Shown: in pieces, positions 42,074-51,746 of the stretch
Layout of the letters: every line of letters begins with the position of its first letter
How positions within the stretch are numbered: the first letter of the stretch is position 1
Origin: Mesobacillus campisalis
Lineage (GTDB): Bacteria; Bacillota; Bacilli; Bacillales; Cytobacillaceae
Direction of reading: 5' to 3'
DNA: 53,445 nucleotides
Assembly (NCBI RefSeq): GCF_000986785.1
Contig: NZ_LAYY01000023.1
Span: 1-53,445 of the forward strand
Made by a program: the position numbers and the translations under genes
Notes under the pieces: model-generated
Seen by the model: the letters and a program-made list of their open reading frames with translations, nothing else
Database searches by the model: none
What the model was told of the DNA's origin: nothing

Positions 42074-42280
42074 ACACTTCCCTCCTAAAAGAGATGCTAG
42101 TTTTTAAAATAATGCTTCATTATACTTTAGCCGTTTCTATGCTGGAGGAAACATTTTGCCGCATCCTTCACCCCATAACACCCATGTGGTATTTTCATCC
42201 AATCCCTGTCTGCAGGTTGGTTCCGGCAGCCAGCGGGGAATAGCATTGTAAGGACAAAATTGCCAACGGAGGAGATTCAT

Positions 42281-42667
42281 GTGAAAAAAATACTATTGCC
42301 CATCATGAGCGCCGTTTTATTGGCAGCCTGCAGCGGCCAGGAAAATACGGATACGGCAAACCCTGAGGAGGCAAGTGCGCCGCCTGAGTTCGAAACAGAC
42401 GGCATGACGCTTAAACAGCTGGAAGAAACGCTGCACCCTGGCACCGACCTGGATACGTATGGAATGGAAGTCCAGGCATTGGTCCAGCAGGGAAGAATCA
42501 ATATCCAGGAAAAAGTGCAGCTTTCGGATGATGGAAAATCCCATGCTGACATCATTGCCGCAAAAGACGGCTTCCTCGCCGTCGTTAACGATGGCAACCA
42601 GGTCACACATACAGAAAAATTTGATACTGCAGATGCCGCCAGGACCTATCTCGACCAAGAACATTAA
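42281..42667 (+). CDS. Small putative lipoprotein
   Basis: A 128-residue exported protein with a GTG start behind GGAGGAG. The signal peptide ends in the lipobox LLAAC near residue 15, followed by an acidic, low-complexity linker and a small domain ending FDTADAARTYLDQEH. It has no family I recognise. A terminator follows 18 bases after the stop. Confidence 0.68.
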   Translation: MKKILLPIMSAVLLAACSGQENTDTANPEEASAPPEFETDGMTLKQLEETLHPGTDLDTYGMEVQALVQQGRINIQEKVQLSDDGKSHADIIAAKDGFLAVVNDGNQVTHTEKFDTADAARTYLDQEH

Positions 42668-42685
42668 GCTATCGGTTTAACCACT

Positions 42686-42713
42686 AGAACCCTGTGAAGC
42701 AGGGTTCTTTTTA
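42686..42713 (+). terminator. Terminator of the small lipoprotein gene
   Basis: AGAACCCTG pairs with CAGGGTTCT around a five-base loop, followed by TTTTTA. Confidence 0.9.
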
Positions 42714-42872
42714 TGAACCAAAAGCGGCAGCTGCTTATGCTTATATTGTATTACAAAAAACCCAAGCTTCGTTTTCCAATCTTCCATTTTCAGACTTTTA
42801 GACCTTTCGAAAATCGAAATAATGTAGTATCTTATAAAAGAAAATAGAATACAGGAACGAGAGGGCAGGCTT

Positions 42873-44084
42873 ATGTGGAGAAACAGGAATGTTTGGATTT
42901 TATTGACAGGTGAGTTTATCGCCGGTCTTGGACTTTGGCTCGGTATTATTGGAAATTTGGAGTTTATGCAGGAAAAGGTTCCGTCTGACTTTCTGAAATC
43001 CCTGCTGCTGGCTGCCGGCCTCCTTGCCGGAATCGCCGCAGGCCCAATCGCCGGCAAGCTGGTCGATCAGTATAGCAAAAAAACCGTCATGCTTGGGGCT
43101 GGGGTTGTGAGGGCAATCAGTGTGCTGTTTATGCTTACTGCCATTGAAACAGGTTCTGTCTGGTGGATGCTTGTGTTTTTAATTTGCCTCCAGGTTTCGG
43201 CGGCTTTTTACTTTCCTGCGCTTCAGGCTGCGATTCCGCTGGTCGTGGCTGAAAAGGAACTGCTTCAGCTGAATGGCGTGCATATGAACGTATCGACACT
43301 GTCGCGGATTCTTGGTACCGCAGCAGCGGGAGTCATGCTTGTCATTTTACCGCTGAACATGCTCTATATCCTTTCGCTGACAGCCTATGTCATTTTATTG
43401 CTTCTAACATGGTTCCTTAAAATTGAAGAGCATGCCAGGCCAGAGCGCCCTGCGAAGACGGAAAGCAAGGACCATGCTGGGTTCAAGGATGTTTTCCCTG
43501 TCATAAAAAAGCTGCCGGTCATCATGATGACGCTGATTATGACGCTTATTCCCCTTTTGATTCTGGGCGGATTCAACCTGATGGTGATCAATATTAGCGA
43601 AATTCAGGACAGCTCCGCGATCAAAGGGTGGATCTATACATCGGAAGGCCTGGCCTTCATGGCGGGAGCCTTTCTGATCAAACAGATTAACACTAAATTG
43701 AAGGCGTATTCCATCCTGGTTTCAAGCTCATTTTTAATCGGTATATCGCAGCTGCTTCTTTACTTTGCCGACATTCCACTTTTAACTATTATTGCATTTT
43801 TGTTATTCGGTTTTGCTCTTGGATGCTTTTTTCCTACAACAGCAACCATTTTCCAAACAAAAGTGCCTAAAGAGTTTCACGGCCGGTTCTTTTCCTTCCG
43901 CAATATGCTGGACCGGGTGTTCTTCCAGGTCACCCTCCTTTTATCCGGCTTCCTTCTCGATAGTGTCGGCTTGCAGGTAATGGCTGTCATTTTTGGAATT
44001 ATGGCGATTTCAATGACGCTGGTTTTCATCGCCAAGTTCAAGCAGCTGCCAGCCCTGGATGAGCCGCAAAAGAACATCAGCTAA
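42873..44084 (+). CDS. MFS transporter
   Basis: A 403-residue major-facilitator protein with 12 hydrophobic segments. The GKLVDQYSKKT segment (about 64-74) corresponds to the loop 2-3 motif of the family, and a second, weaker copy follows the central loop near residue 190. GAGAGGG lies ten bases before the ATG. It resembles bacillar MFS exporters of the macrolide-efflux (MefA) type, but the substrate cannot be told. It is monocistronic. Confidence 0.85.
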   Translation: MWRNRNVWILLTGEFIAGLGLWLGIIGNLEFMQEKVPSDFLKSLLLAAGLLAGIAAGPIAGKLVDQYSKKTVMLGAGVVRAISVLFMLTAIETGSVWWMLVFLICLQVSAAFYFPALQAAIPLVVAEKELLQLNGVHMNVSTLSRILGTAAAGVMLVILPLNMLYILSLTAYVILLLLTWFLKIEEHARPERPAKTESKDHAGFKDVFPVIKKLPVIMMTLIMTLIPLLILGGFNLMVINISEIQDSSAIKGWIYTSEGLAFMAGAFLIKQINTKLKAYSILVSSSFLIGISQLLLYFADIPLLTIIAFLLFGFALGCFFPTTATIFQTKVPKEFHGRFFSFRNMLDRVFFQVTLLLSGFLLDSVGLQVMAVIFGIMAISMTLVFIAKFKQLPALDEPQKNIS

Positions 44085-44177
44085 AGGATTCCCTGTCCCA
44101 AATCGTTGAAGAAAGTGAAAAAAATGCTTGAAAATAAAAATAAACAACAAGGTTCAAAGCAGGCATAGCGCCTTCAC

Positions 44178-44218
44178 AAAACGTGCCAGCGCCCTAAGGG
44201 GAGCTGGCACGTTTTTTT
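44178..44218. terminator. Bidirectional terminator
   Basis: ACGTGCCAGC (44181-44190) pairs with GCTGGCACGT (44203-44212), followed by T7. It lies between the convergent MFS and acetyltransferase genes. Confidence 0.9.
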
Positions 44219-44738
44219 AGAATAGTTTTTCAAAGCAAAAATACGTTTCATGCCCCTCTGGCTTGCCTTCAAGCACAACTTCGCCTGCTTTCCGGTAGCC
44301 CCGCTTTTGGTAAAAAGCAACCGCACTTTTGTTGCCTGAGTAGGCATCCAGCCTTAGCGCAGGGTAGTTCTGCCCTTTTGTAAAATCTTCGGCAAACTGG
44401 AGCATTTTCTTGCCATATCCTTTTCCCTGGACGTCAGGGTGGACGCAAAATGAGTGCAGGATTAACGGATTCCCACCCACTTCTGTCCAGTCCGCACCTT
44501 CCCATTCAGGTGTCTGCCATTCATCAAGAACCATTGCTCCCACAATCTTTCCGTCTTCCTTAAGAACAAATAAATTCTCATCGGATGAAGCTGATTCAAA
44601 ATATTCCTTATTAGGATAGCTTTCATCCCATTGCAGGATTCCCCTTTGTTCCAGATAGGCCTTGCAATCCTCAAACATCCGGGCTACTTCGAATATTTCA
44701 TTGCCTGCTGCCCGTACAATCTCTTCGGTGGCTTCCAT
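44217..44738 (-). CDS. GNAT-family N-acetyltransferase
   Basis: A 173-residue GNAT protein. The acetyl-CoA loop is VHPDVQGKGYGKKML (about 100-114), and LDAYSGNKSAVAFYQKRGY forms motif B. AAAGGAG precedes the ATG. The substrate is unknown. Confidence 0.9.
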   Translation of the reverse strand: MEATEEIVRAAGNEIFEVARMFEDCKAYLEQRGILQWDESYPNKEYFESASSDENLFVLKEDGKIVGAMVLDEWQTPEWEGADWTEVGGNPLILHSFCVHPDVQGKGYGKKMLQFAEDFTKGQNYPALRLDAYSGNKSAVAFYQKRGYRKAGEVVLEGKPEGHETYFCFEKLF

Positions 44739-44885
44739 CTCAAAACTCCTTTGGTGGTCGTTCTTCCTGCCCTTTAATATTTCCTGGATCCTTTGTTAGA
44801 ATTCAGGATTTCCAGAATGCAGCTTTGTATGTTTTCTTCCTTACTGGTTAAAGTAAAATGAAAGCAGAACCAAGGAGGCATAAAA

Positions 44886-45011
44886 ATGGAAAGCACCAAT
44901 GAATTTGTAGCGAAAATCCATGATAAGCAAAAGAAGGATGAAGAAAACAAAAGACGCCAGGGACAGGGCAGCCCGAGCGACAAACTGCCTACAAACCGGA
45001 ATAAAGGCTGA
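44886..45011 (+). CDS. DUF4023-type small protein
   Basis: A 41-residue, very hydrophilic peptide starting MESTNEFVAKIHDKQKKDEE and ending KLPTNRNKG. This matches the short DUF4023 proteins of bacilli, which are of unknown function. AAGGAGG lies eight bases before the ATG. Confidence 0.75.
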   Translation: MESTNEFVAKIHDKQKKDEENKRRQGQGSPSDKLPTNRNKG

Positions 45012-45051
45012 AAAAAGAAAAGCCCGGTATTAGCACTGGGGCTCGAAATAG

Positions 45052-45091
45052 AAACGCCTGGGTTCAGCTTAAGATGAACCCAGGCGTTTTT
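45052..45091. terminator. Bidirectional terminator
   Basis: AAACGCCTGGGTTCA pairs with TGAACCCAGGCGTTT, a 15-bp perfect stem, with T-runs on both strands. It lies between the DUF4023 gene and the convergent protease gene. Confidence 0.9.
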
Positions 45092-45112
45092 GGCATTTAT
45101 TTAACTTAGCAC

Positions 45113-47545
45113 TTATTTTATAAGGATATTGGCGCCCGCTAAGTCACTTTGTCCTTTGTAGGTTGCATAAGCGTAGATATTGTAATAGCCTGCAGCAAGC
45201 TTTTGTCCGTTCACGGTCCCATCCCATTCAAATGTTGTATATCCGGCTGGAATATTTTCATAAGCTGCGATGTCTCCTACAAACTTTCCAGCAGCCCCAG
45301 CAGAATTGGAAGTATACACGAATAGCTCAACCTTTTCGGCACCGCCAGGGAACAATCCTTGAATCTCAAATTTCCCATCAGCTAGCTGGGCAACCCCTAC
45401 ATACTCAGCACGCGGGTAATCCGGCTCGGACACAAACAGGATAGTTGGTACGTCAATGGCTGATTCACCATCGTTAATGGTAATGGAGCCTTCATAATAG
45501 CCTGCGGCGAGTTTTCCTGCATCCACCTGGACGTTCAGGTTCACCTGCTGGGACTTGCCTCCGTTGACTTTAAGGTTTTTGCTTGTTGATACTTTGATCG
45601 CGTCGGAATGCTCGCCCATGTTTACTTCGAAACTATAAGTCTTGGCTTTTTCAGACAGGTTCTTCACGGTGAACTGCTGCTTTTCCACCTGCTTGCCTTC
45701 CGTCTTCAGGAAGGTTCCAAACGAATGGCTTCCAGGAGCCGCAAGGGTTTCTGTCTGCAGGGCATCTGGAAGGCGGATGCTTCCTGCGCCTTGGGAATTA
45801 TGCGCATAGGACTTTCCGGTTGCAGGGTCAATGACGTCCTCGGCTGTATTCATCAAAGCAGCCTTGACATCCTGGACGCTCCAGTCAGGGTTTGCTTGCA
45901 GAACCAGCGCAGCAGCACCGGCTACATGCGGGGACGCCATGCTTGTTCCCTGCATCGCAGCATAGCCGTGAGGGTTCGCTGCATTATGGGTCGGAACGGT
46001 ACTAGTAATATTCACACCAGGAGCCGAAACATCAGGCTTAACCATCCATGTGTTTGTCACTGGTCCGCGGGAAGAGAACCCGGCCATTGTTTCGCCGACT
46101 TTTTTGGAGAAAGCAATGTCAAAGCTTACTTTGTTATTTCCTTTTGCAAGTTCTGCAAGAAGCTTTTGGCCGTCTTCAAGAGTGGTCTTGATTGTCGGCA
46201 CAGCCATTCCCGGAACATCCGCATGCTCGCCGGCAACATTATTATAGATGATGGCGCCGACCGCACCTGCCGCCTTGGCATTGGCTGCTTTGTCAACAAA
46301 TGCGAAGTCTCCGCGGCTGATTAATGCTATTTTACCTTTTAGGTCCTTGCCTGCAAAATCAGCTGCAGCACCCATGCCCACATGAACAAACTCAAGTTCT
46401 TGTCCATTAAGCGCGACCAATTCCTCATCACTAGGAAAGCCCATGACTTTAGCAGATGGATATTCAACACCGTCAGAAGTTGAAATAACAGAATTATAGA
46501 CATTGTATGGAAGCTGGGTGGCACCTACGGAAATCGCGTCGCGGGAAGTTCCCGGTGAACCAACCGTCCAGTTGTTCGGACCAGAGTTTCCGTTGGACGT
46601 AACGGCGACAACGCCTTCGGCCATTGCCCAATCCAGCGCAATACTTGTTGCATAATCAGGGTCATTCAGCGAGTTTCCAAGTGACAGGTTCATCACATCC
46701 GCGCCGTCTTCCACTGCTTTTTCAATCCCGGCGATGACATTTTCGGTTGTTCCTCTGCCTCCAGGTCCCAATACACGGTAAGCAAGCAGGCTTGCCTCAG
46801 GGGCAACGCCCTTGATCTGGCCATTTGCCGCAACTGTCCCGGAAACATGGCTTCCGTGGTTGGTCGATGCGCCGCGCGGGTCGCCAGGAGGTGTTTCCCG
46901 CGGATCCTGGTCATTATCTACAAAATCATACCCCTTATAATCTCCGAAAGCATGCTCCAAGTCTGGGTGGGTGTAATCAGCGCCTGTATCAATAACGGCT
47001 ACTGTTACTCCTTCTCCCGTGTAACCAGCATCCCATGCTTTGTCGGAGCCGATGAACGGAGCACTTTCAAACATGGCAGGACTGAACTCTTCAGCAGTAA
47101 CCTCTTTGCCTTCCCCGACATTTGTTGTCGTATATGTAACATCAGGATACACTGCTTTTACGCCAGGGACTGCCAAAAGGGCCGGAATTTCTTCCTCGGG
47201 AAGCTCAGCCGAGAAACCGGAGAAGACATGGTCATATTCACGGTTTACCTTTAAATCCTTAACCGCTTTAGCGGCATCATTTTTAACTTTACTGCGGGCT
47301 TGGCCCAGGTTGGCTTTTGTTTGTTTCTGTCCCTTCTGCTTTGCTTCCACCACGGACGGCTCTGTCAGTTCGACGATGACGGTTCCCCTGGCAGCGGAAT
47401 CAAAGTTGAATTCTCCAACCAGGTCAGCGAGCTTCGGTGCTTCCATGACGTTTACAGGTGCTGCCGCAGCGGGACCTACGCCAGAGATGGCGAGGGCGAG
47501 GGCTGCAGAGGTGACCAAAGTTTTCAGAACGTTTTTCTTTGCCAT
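45113..47545 (-). CDS. vpr: Secreted subtilisin-like serine protease (Vpr type)
   Basis: An 810-residue secreted S8 protease close in size and layout to minor extracellular protease Vpr. In order: Sec signal peptide (1-29), inhibitor I9 propeptide (about 50-140), catalytic domain with Asp186 (VIDTGADYTHPDL), His230 (NHGSHVSGT) and Ser535 (GTSMASPH), a PA domain inserted in it (about 370-465), and C-terminal beta domains (about 600-810), the last with a FlgD-like fold. The AAAGGGG site precedes the ATG. The 350 bp upstream has no gene and contains an imperfect direct repeat. Confidence 0.92.
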   Translation of the reverse strand: MAKKNVLKTLVTSAALALAISGVGPAAAAPVNVMEAPKLADLVGEFNFDSAARGTVIVELTEPSVVEAKQKGQKQTKANLGQARSKVKNDAAKAVKDLKVNREYDHVFSGFSAELPEEEIPALLAVPGVKAVYPDVTYTTTNVGEGKEVTAEEFSPAMFESAPFIGSDKAWDAGYTGEGVTVAVIDTGADYTHPDLEHAFGDYKGYDFVDNDQDPRETPPGDPRGASTNHGSHVSGTVAANGQIKGVAPEASLLAYRVLGPGGRGTTENVIAGIEKAVEDGADVMNLSLGNSLNDPDYATSIALDWAMAEGVVAVTSNGNSGPNNWTVGSPGTSRDAISVGATQLPYNVYNSVISTSDGVEYPSAKVMGFPSDEELVALNGQELEFVHVGMGAAADFAGKDLKGKIALISRGDFAFVDKAANAKAAGAVGAIIYNNVAGEHADVPGMAVPTIKTTLEDGQKLLAELAKGNNKVSFDIAFSKKVGETMAGFSSRGPVTNTWMVKPDVSAPGVNITSTVPTHNAANPHGYAAMQGTSMASPHVAGAAALVLQANPDWSVQDVKAALMNTAEDVIDPATGKSYAHNSQGAGSIRLPDALQTETLAAPGSHSFGTFLKTEGKQVEKQQFTVKNLSEKAKTYSFEVNMGEHSDAIKVSTSKNLKVNGGKSQQVNLNVQVDAGKLAAGYYEGSITINDGESAIDVPTILFVSEPDYPRAEYVGVAQLADGKFEIQGLFPGGAEKVELFVYTSNSAGAAGKFVGDIAAYENIPAGYTTFEWDGTVNGQKLAAGYYNIYAYATYKGQSDLAGANILIK

Positions 47546-47706
47546 TATTTCTAATCGACCCCTTTTATCATAGTTTTACTAGCTCAAAACAGACTTGGTT
47601 TATAACAAGCAAAATAGTTGTTAATATTTAAATAATATTCTGAAATTACATTAAATTACAATAATTCCAAAGGCCCGTTTTATTTGATGACAGCTGGAAA
47701 TGAAGA

Positions 47707-47782
47707 GGTCTATATGCCTGCTCTCTTTTCTGCCAGATAAGAGATAGGGGTCTATGTTCCCCCTCTTTTCGCCCTATCTATC
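47707..47782. repeat. Imperfect direct repeat upstream of vpr
   Basis: GGTCTATATGCC...CTCTTTTCTGCC at 47707-47740 and GGTCTATGTTCC...CTCTTTTCGCCC at 47749-47782 are related over about 34 bases, 42 bp apart. They lie in the otherwise empty gap between vpr and the GDYXXLXY gene, about 165 bp upstream of vpr. Confidence 0.45.
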
Positions 47783-47855
47783 CTTCCTAGACCAGAAAAA
47801 TTATGTTAATATATTTCACATTAACGCTTTATACCGTTAAAGTCTTCTGCATTAT

Positions 47856-47890
47856 ATAAGGCTGGGCAGATACTTCCTGCCCAGCCTTAT
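47856..47890. terminator. Hairpin terminator of the GDYXXLXY gene
   Basis: ATAAGGCTGGGCA pairs with TGCCCAGCCTTAT in a perfect 13-bp stem, nine bases after the stop codon of the minus-strand gene. The T-run on the minus strand is weak (TATAA). Confidence 0.7.
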
Positions 47891-47898
47891 ACCTGTGC

Positions 47899-48444
47899 TT
47901 ATTGAGTAATGCTAACATCCACCAGATAGGCATAACCATTCTTCACTTTTACCTTGGCAAGGATGTTGCCGTTCCTTGAGGCTTCTTCCAATTCAAGACC
48001 GGTATTATCCTCGACAAAGTACTTATCAAGGCTGTAAGTGAGATAAGCGGCCTCTTTCCCTTCCAGCCTGCCATTCCAGCTCGTTGTGATATAATCCAGC
48101 TTTCCTTTGAGATATAAACTGGACTCCGGCTTTTCAAGTGTGACTTTTTCGGGTACATGGAAGTTGCCTTCCTGCTTTAATGGCACATAAACATCGATAG
48201 CTGAATGCCCTTTTTCAAGCTCTCTTCGCACTTCCTTTTCAACAATGGAAACTGGCACCTCTTCTGCTTCATACTGCAAGATCACATAATCTCCGCGGAA
48301 CAGGTCCGTCGGGTCGACAGGAATGGTCCTAAGGGTGACTTCTTCGCCGCTCCATAAAGTATACAAGGGAGTGATGGTCATTCCCACCAGGATTCCTATA
48401 GGCACCAGGCAAGCTAACAGGATTTGTTTTCCCCGGCTAGACAT
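47899..48444 (-). CDS. GDYXXLXY-domain membrane protein
   Basis: A 181-residue protein with one N-terminal membrane segment (about 6-26) and the GDYVILQYE motif near 50-58 that names the family. The ATG at 48444 follows AAGGGGCGG and overlaps the end of the upstream DUF2157 gene by eight bases; the frame could start earlier at 48477 but no ribosome binding site is there. GDYXXLXY and DUF2157 proteins are commonly encoded together. Confidence 0.85.
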   Translation of the reverse strand: MSSRGKQILLACLVPIGILVGMTITPLYTLWSGEEVTLRTIPVDPTDLFRGDYVILQYEAEEVPVSIVEKEVRRELEKGHSAIDVYVPLKQEGNFHVPEKVTLEKPESSLYLKGKLDYITTSWNGRLEGKEAAYLTYSLDKYFVEDNTGLELEEASRNGNILAKVKVKNGYAYLVDVSITQ

Positions 48445-49507
48445 GGGATTCCGCCCCTTTCTTCCTTTGTCTTTCAAAATACAAGCCGAAACCGAGCAGG
48501 AGCAGCCCGCCTATAACGAAAACAAGCGATTTTGGCAAAAAGGCAAAGGTGATATCAAGGTAAAAGCGGAAGATCAGGGCGCAAAGAATGACAATGCTGA
48601 GGAGACTCCCTTTCTTGATCAGAAACAATAAAAATAAGATATAAAGGATGGAAAACGGAATGAAGAAATTCCCGGCCCCGGCTGGCCAGTTCTCGCCAAA
48701 AGACAGGAAGAGCGCTGCCACGCCATGCACCAGGTATCCTAAAATCACATACACATCCCTCAAGCTCTTCCTCGCCAGCACCAGGCCAATTCCGATGACA
48801 AGATAAACCAGACCGTAAATATAAACCGTATCATTGATTCCGTCCAGAAAATAACTGAGTACGGATGCGATAAATGCCAGCTGGAGAAGGCCGTTCACGA
48901 ACGCAGTTGCTGGCATAAACCCGATCTTTTCATTAAGGAAATAGATGGCCGCGCTCCAGAGCAGGATCCAAATTGGAACACTCTGTCCCATAAGGGGGTC
49001 ATGCGTCATATAAAATAGAATCAGCAATGAGGACGCCAATAAAATCCATTTATCCCGCAGGACCCAGGCCAGAGGCATGATGCCGAGGGACCACCACATA
49101 AAAGCTTCCTGAAAATCCCCGCCGAAGTGGAACATTTGGCCAATAAGGAAAATTCCTGCTCCAAAAACGAGAACGCCAAGATAGTAAAAGCTTCTGGCTG
49201 TCTTTGGAAGGTGGCTTTCAAGCTTGTAGCCGGCAAAGCAGCTGCTGGCAAATAAGCTTAAAATAAGCAGGAATTTGGCCAGTTTTCCAATCTCGGCCCA
49301 GTTGCTGGCGACAAAGCTGAGAATTCCTGCACCGATTAGCACCGATCCGACATAGAGGAGCGTCTTGGTAAAGGAAAGGTGTTCAATTTCGTACAGCTCC
49401 GCTATCTCCTCGCCTTTTCCGGAAGCCAGCACCCCCCTCTTCTCCAAATAGCTGAGTTCACGCTGAAGAATCTGGTATTCACCGGCTTTTAACTTGCGCT
49501 TTTCCAT
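48437..49507 (-). CDS. DUF2157 membrane protein
   Basis: A 356-residue protein. The N-terminal soluble helix-rich part (about 1-45) ends in a conserved SFTKTLLYVGSVLIGAGILSFVASNW segment (split by the first membrane helix near 48-70), followed by nine or ten hydrophobic segments. It pairs with the GDYXXLXY protein. No function is known for this pair; an envelope role is likely from topology alone. Confidence 0.87.
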   Translation of the reverse strand: MEKRKLKAGEYQILQRELSYLEKRGVLASGKGEEIAELYEIEHLSFTKTLLYVGSVLIGAGILSFVASNWAEIGKLAKFLLILSLFASSCFAGYKLESHLPKTARSFYYLGVLVFGAGIFLIGQMFHFGGDFQEAFMWWSLGIMPLAWVLRDKWILLASSLLILFYMTHDPLMGQSVPIWILLWSAAIYFLNEKIGFMPATAFVNGLLQLAFIASVLSYFLDGINDTVYIYGLVYLVIGIGLVLARKSLRDVYVILGYLVHGVAALFLSFGENWPAGAGNFFIPFSILYILFLLFLIKKGSLLSIVILCALIFRFYLDITFAFLPKSLVFVIGGLLLLGFGLYFERQRKKGAESHV

Positions 49508-49771
49508 GATTTCACTCCTGTTCCTGGCATTGATCGTAACACTTCGATTACAGGCTGCCTCCTTTCTTTCCTGCTTGCAGTGGAGTATCTCCCGGACAGC
49601 ATAAAGGTCTATCTGAGGCTTGCTGGCGAGGGTGAAAAAAGAAGCCTGATTGCAATAAAAAATCTTTTCAAATGGGAGGTTAAAGGAGATAATATTCTGC
49701 AGGTTTATACTTTTATTTTATCAGGATTTTACGCGATTGGTGTTAAATTGTGGAAAGGGGAAAAGATTATT

Positions 49772-50260
49772 TTGTTGATTCGGCAGGCAGAAATCCGGGA
49801 CTTACCAGCAATGCTGGAAATCTATAACGATGCAATCCGCAATCTTGCGGCTACATTTGATTTAGCGGAACAAACTCTTAAAGAACGGGAAGAATGGTTC
49901 AAAAAATTCGGCGACAAATATCCTCTGATTGTGGCCGAAATAGATGGGGAAATTGCAGGCTATTGCGGTTTGTCTCCTTATAACCAGAAAGCGGCTTTCG
50001 CGAAAACAGTGGAGCTGTCCATCTATCTTTCAGACAGGCACCGCGGCAAAGGGACTGGCAGGTCACTCATGGAGGAAATATTAACAAGAGGAAAGAAAAT
50101 GGGATTTCATACGGTGATTTCCGGCATCACAGCCGGAAACGACGTCAGCGTCAAAATGCACGAAAAGTTCGGGTTTGAAATCGCCGGCCGCCTCAAGGAA
50201 GTTGGCTACAAATTCGGCCAATGGCACGACGTCATCTACATGCAGCTCCTGTTCAAATAA
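49772..50260 (+). CDS. GNAT-family acetyltransferase, phosphinothricin-acetyltransferase-like
   Basis: A 162-residue GNAT of the Pat/YwnH subfamily: RQAEIRDLPAMLEIYND at the start, LSIYLSDRHRGKGTGRSLM (about 85-103) as the acetyl-CoA loop, and HEKFGFEIAGRLKEVGYKFGQW near the end. Two consecutive TTG codons (49772, 49775) are possible starts; GAAAGGGG lies about ten bases upstream. The same frame stays open 190 bases further upstream, but that stretch shows no domain or ribosome binding site. Bacillar relatives acetylate methionine sulfone or sulfoximine analogues. Confidence 0.88.
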   Translation: MLIRQAEIRDLPAMLEIYNDAIRNLAATFDLAEQTLKEREEWFKKFGDKYPLIVAEIDGEIAGYCGLSPYNQKAAFAKTVELSIYLSDRHRGKGTGRSLMEEILTRGKKMGFHTVISGITAGNDVSVKMHEKFGFEIAGRLKEVGYKFGQWHDVIYMQLLFK

Positions 50261-50297
50261 GAAAAGCGTAAGCGCCGGGCACTTACCTTTTAAAAAC

Positions 50298-50331
50298 CCT
50301 GACCCCCTTTAGCATGCTAAAGGGGGTCAGG
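50298..50331. repeat. REP-like palindrome, perfect 34 bp (copy 9)
   Basis: CCTGACCCCCTTTAGCATGC and its reverse complement form an exact 34-bp palindrome centred on GCATGC. It lies between the convergent acetyltransferase and MATE genes and could terminate both. Confidence 0.88.
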
Positions 50332-50345
50332 CACCGTTTGGGGCT

Positions 50346-51746
50346 TTAATGTGCTGCAGCGGTTTCTGACAGCGGTTCTTCTTTTATCAGGGCGTGCTTT
50401 TCCCATGCCCGGCTGCGCCAGCGGAAAAACATGATGATGCCCCGGGTCCATTCATCCGCTGCAATGGCCAGCCAGACACCCGCCAGGCCGAGGCCCATCT
50501 CAAAGACGAGAAAGTAACCGAGGGGCAGGCTCATCATTACCATGGAAATCACCCCGATATAGACCGGGAACCTGGCATCCCCGGCAGCCCGCAGTGAATT
50601 AATCAAGACGATATTCAGCGTCCGCCCGGTCTCAAGCACTAGGCTGAGCACCAAAACATCCGACGCAAGCCTGATAATCTCCTGGTCATCGGTAAAAATA
50701 CCAACCAGAGGCTTGCGGAGCAAGATGACGACACCAATCATCAACAAGGTAATCAAGCTTGCCATGCGCGCGCTCTTCCAAACCCTATGGTAAGCTTCCT
50801 CCATCCTGTTTCCGCCCACAAGCCGGCCGACAATAATCGAAGTCCCGATGCCAATCGCTATGGCAAACAGAAAAATGAACATGGACACGTTGTTTGCGTA
50901 TTGCCTTGCCGCCATGGAGGCTTCCCCAAGAAAGGTAACGTAATATAAAAAGACAATTTGGCAGCCTTGATAAAGAATCTGTTCAAAGGCCGACGGAATC
51001 CCAATTTTTAAAATCTTGCCGATAAATTCCTTTGAAAGCGTAAAATAATAGTGCATCTTAATTCGTACTTCCATCACCCGGTAAAGCAGCCAGAAGAAAA
51101 CAATCAATGCGAGGAACCGGCTGATAACCGAAGAAATGGCAGCACCCTGGACACCCATTTCCGGAAAGCCAAAGTTGCCGAAGATCAGCACATAGTTAGC
51201 ACCAACGTGGAAAACATTCATACCCAGCGAAACAAACATCGCCTGTTTCGTATAGCCATGGACGCGGATGATAGCCGCAAGCGAATTGATGAGGGCCTGC
51301 AGGAAGATAAAACCGCCGACAATGGCCAGGTAGCTTTGTGCATAAGCAAGAACCTCTCCTTTGAGGTTGAGGCCTTCGAGAAGACTGCCGCCAAAAAGGA
51401 AGAAAAGCCCGCTGATAATCAGGCCGACACCTAGGTTCAGCGTAATAGCCAGAGCAGCAATCCTGGAAGCGTCCAGATACTTGCGGGCACCAATATACTG
51501 CGCAACCACAATTGAAGCCCCGTTTCCGACAACCTCCAGTATCAGGATGGAAATATGCAGGTACTGATTGGCGGCTCCTACTCCGGAAACCGCATTGTCA
51601 GAAATCGCACTCAGCATCAGCGTATCGGCAATTCCCATCAGCATGAATAAGAATACTTCAAGAAAAATAGGCCAGGTAAGGTAAAATAAATTCAAATCGC
51701 CAGCCGGTTTTGCAGTTAAACCTTTCTTCGCTCGCATCCCTGCCAT
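50346..51746 (-). CDS. MATE-family efflux transporter
   Basis: A 466-residue multidrug and toxic compound extrusion transporter with 12 hydrophobic segments in two repeats. Recognisable parts are YLTWPIFLEVFLFMLMGIADTLML at the first helix (split as residues 22-45) and VGGNRMEEAYHRVWKSA near 316. The ATG at 51746 follows GGGGTGA; a GTG three codons earlier is less likely. It probably exports cationic compounds with a Na+ or H+ gradient. Confidence 0.92.
   Translation of the reverse strand: MAGMRAKKGLTAKPAGDLNLFYLTWPIFLEVFLFMLMGIADTLMLSAISDNAVSGVGAANQYLHISILILEVVGNGASIVVAQYIGARKYLDASRIAALAITLNLGVGLIISGLFFLFGGSLLEGLNLKGEVLAYAQSYLAIVGGFIFLQALINSLAAIIRVHGYTKQAMFVSLGMNVFHVGANYVLIFGNFGFPEMGVQGAAISSVISRFLALIVFFWLLYRVMEVRIKMHYYFTLSKEFIGKILKIGIPSAFEQILYQGCQIVFLYYVTFLGEASMAARQYANNVSMFIFLFAIAIGIGTSIIVGRLVGGNRMEEAYHRVWKSARMASLITLLMIGVVILLRKPLVGIFTDDQEIIRLASDVLVLSLVLETGRTLNIVLINSLRAAGDARFPVYIGVISMVMMSLPLGYFLVFEMGLGLAGVWLAIAADEWTRGIIMFFRWRSRAWEKHALIKEEPLSETAAAH

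Noticed and set aside
44108-44168. Very short frame (about 17 codons) after the MFS gene
   Set aside because: It begins with a GTG in an A-rich run, lacks a clear ribosome binding site and has no resemblance to a known peptide.
45608-46324. 238-codon open frame antisense to the protease gene
   Set aside because: Cysteine-rich, low-quality translation and no ribosome binding site; shadow of vpr.
49580-49771. N-terminal extension of the Pat-like acetyltransferase
   Set aside because: The frame is open but has no site or domain; the GNAT fold starts at the TTG near 49772.
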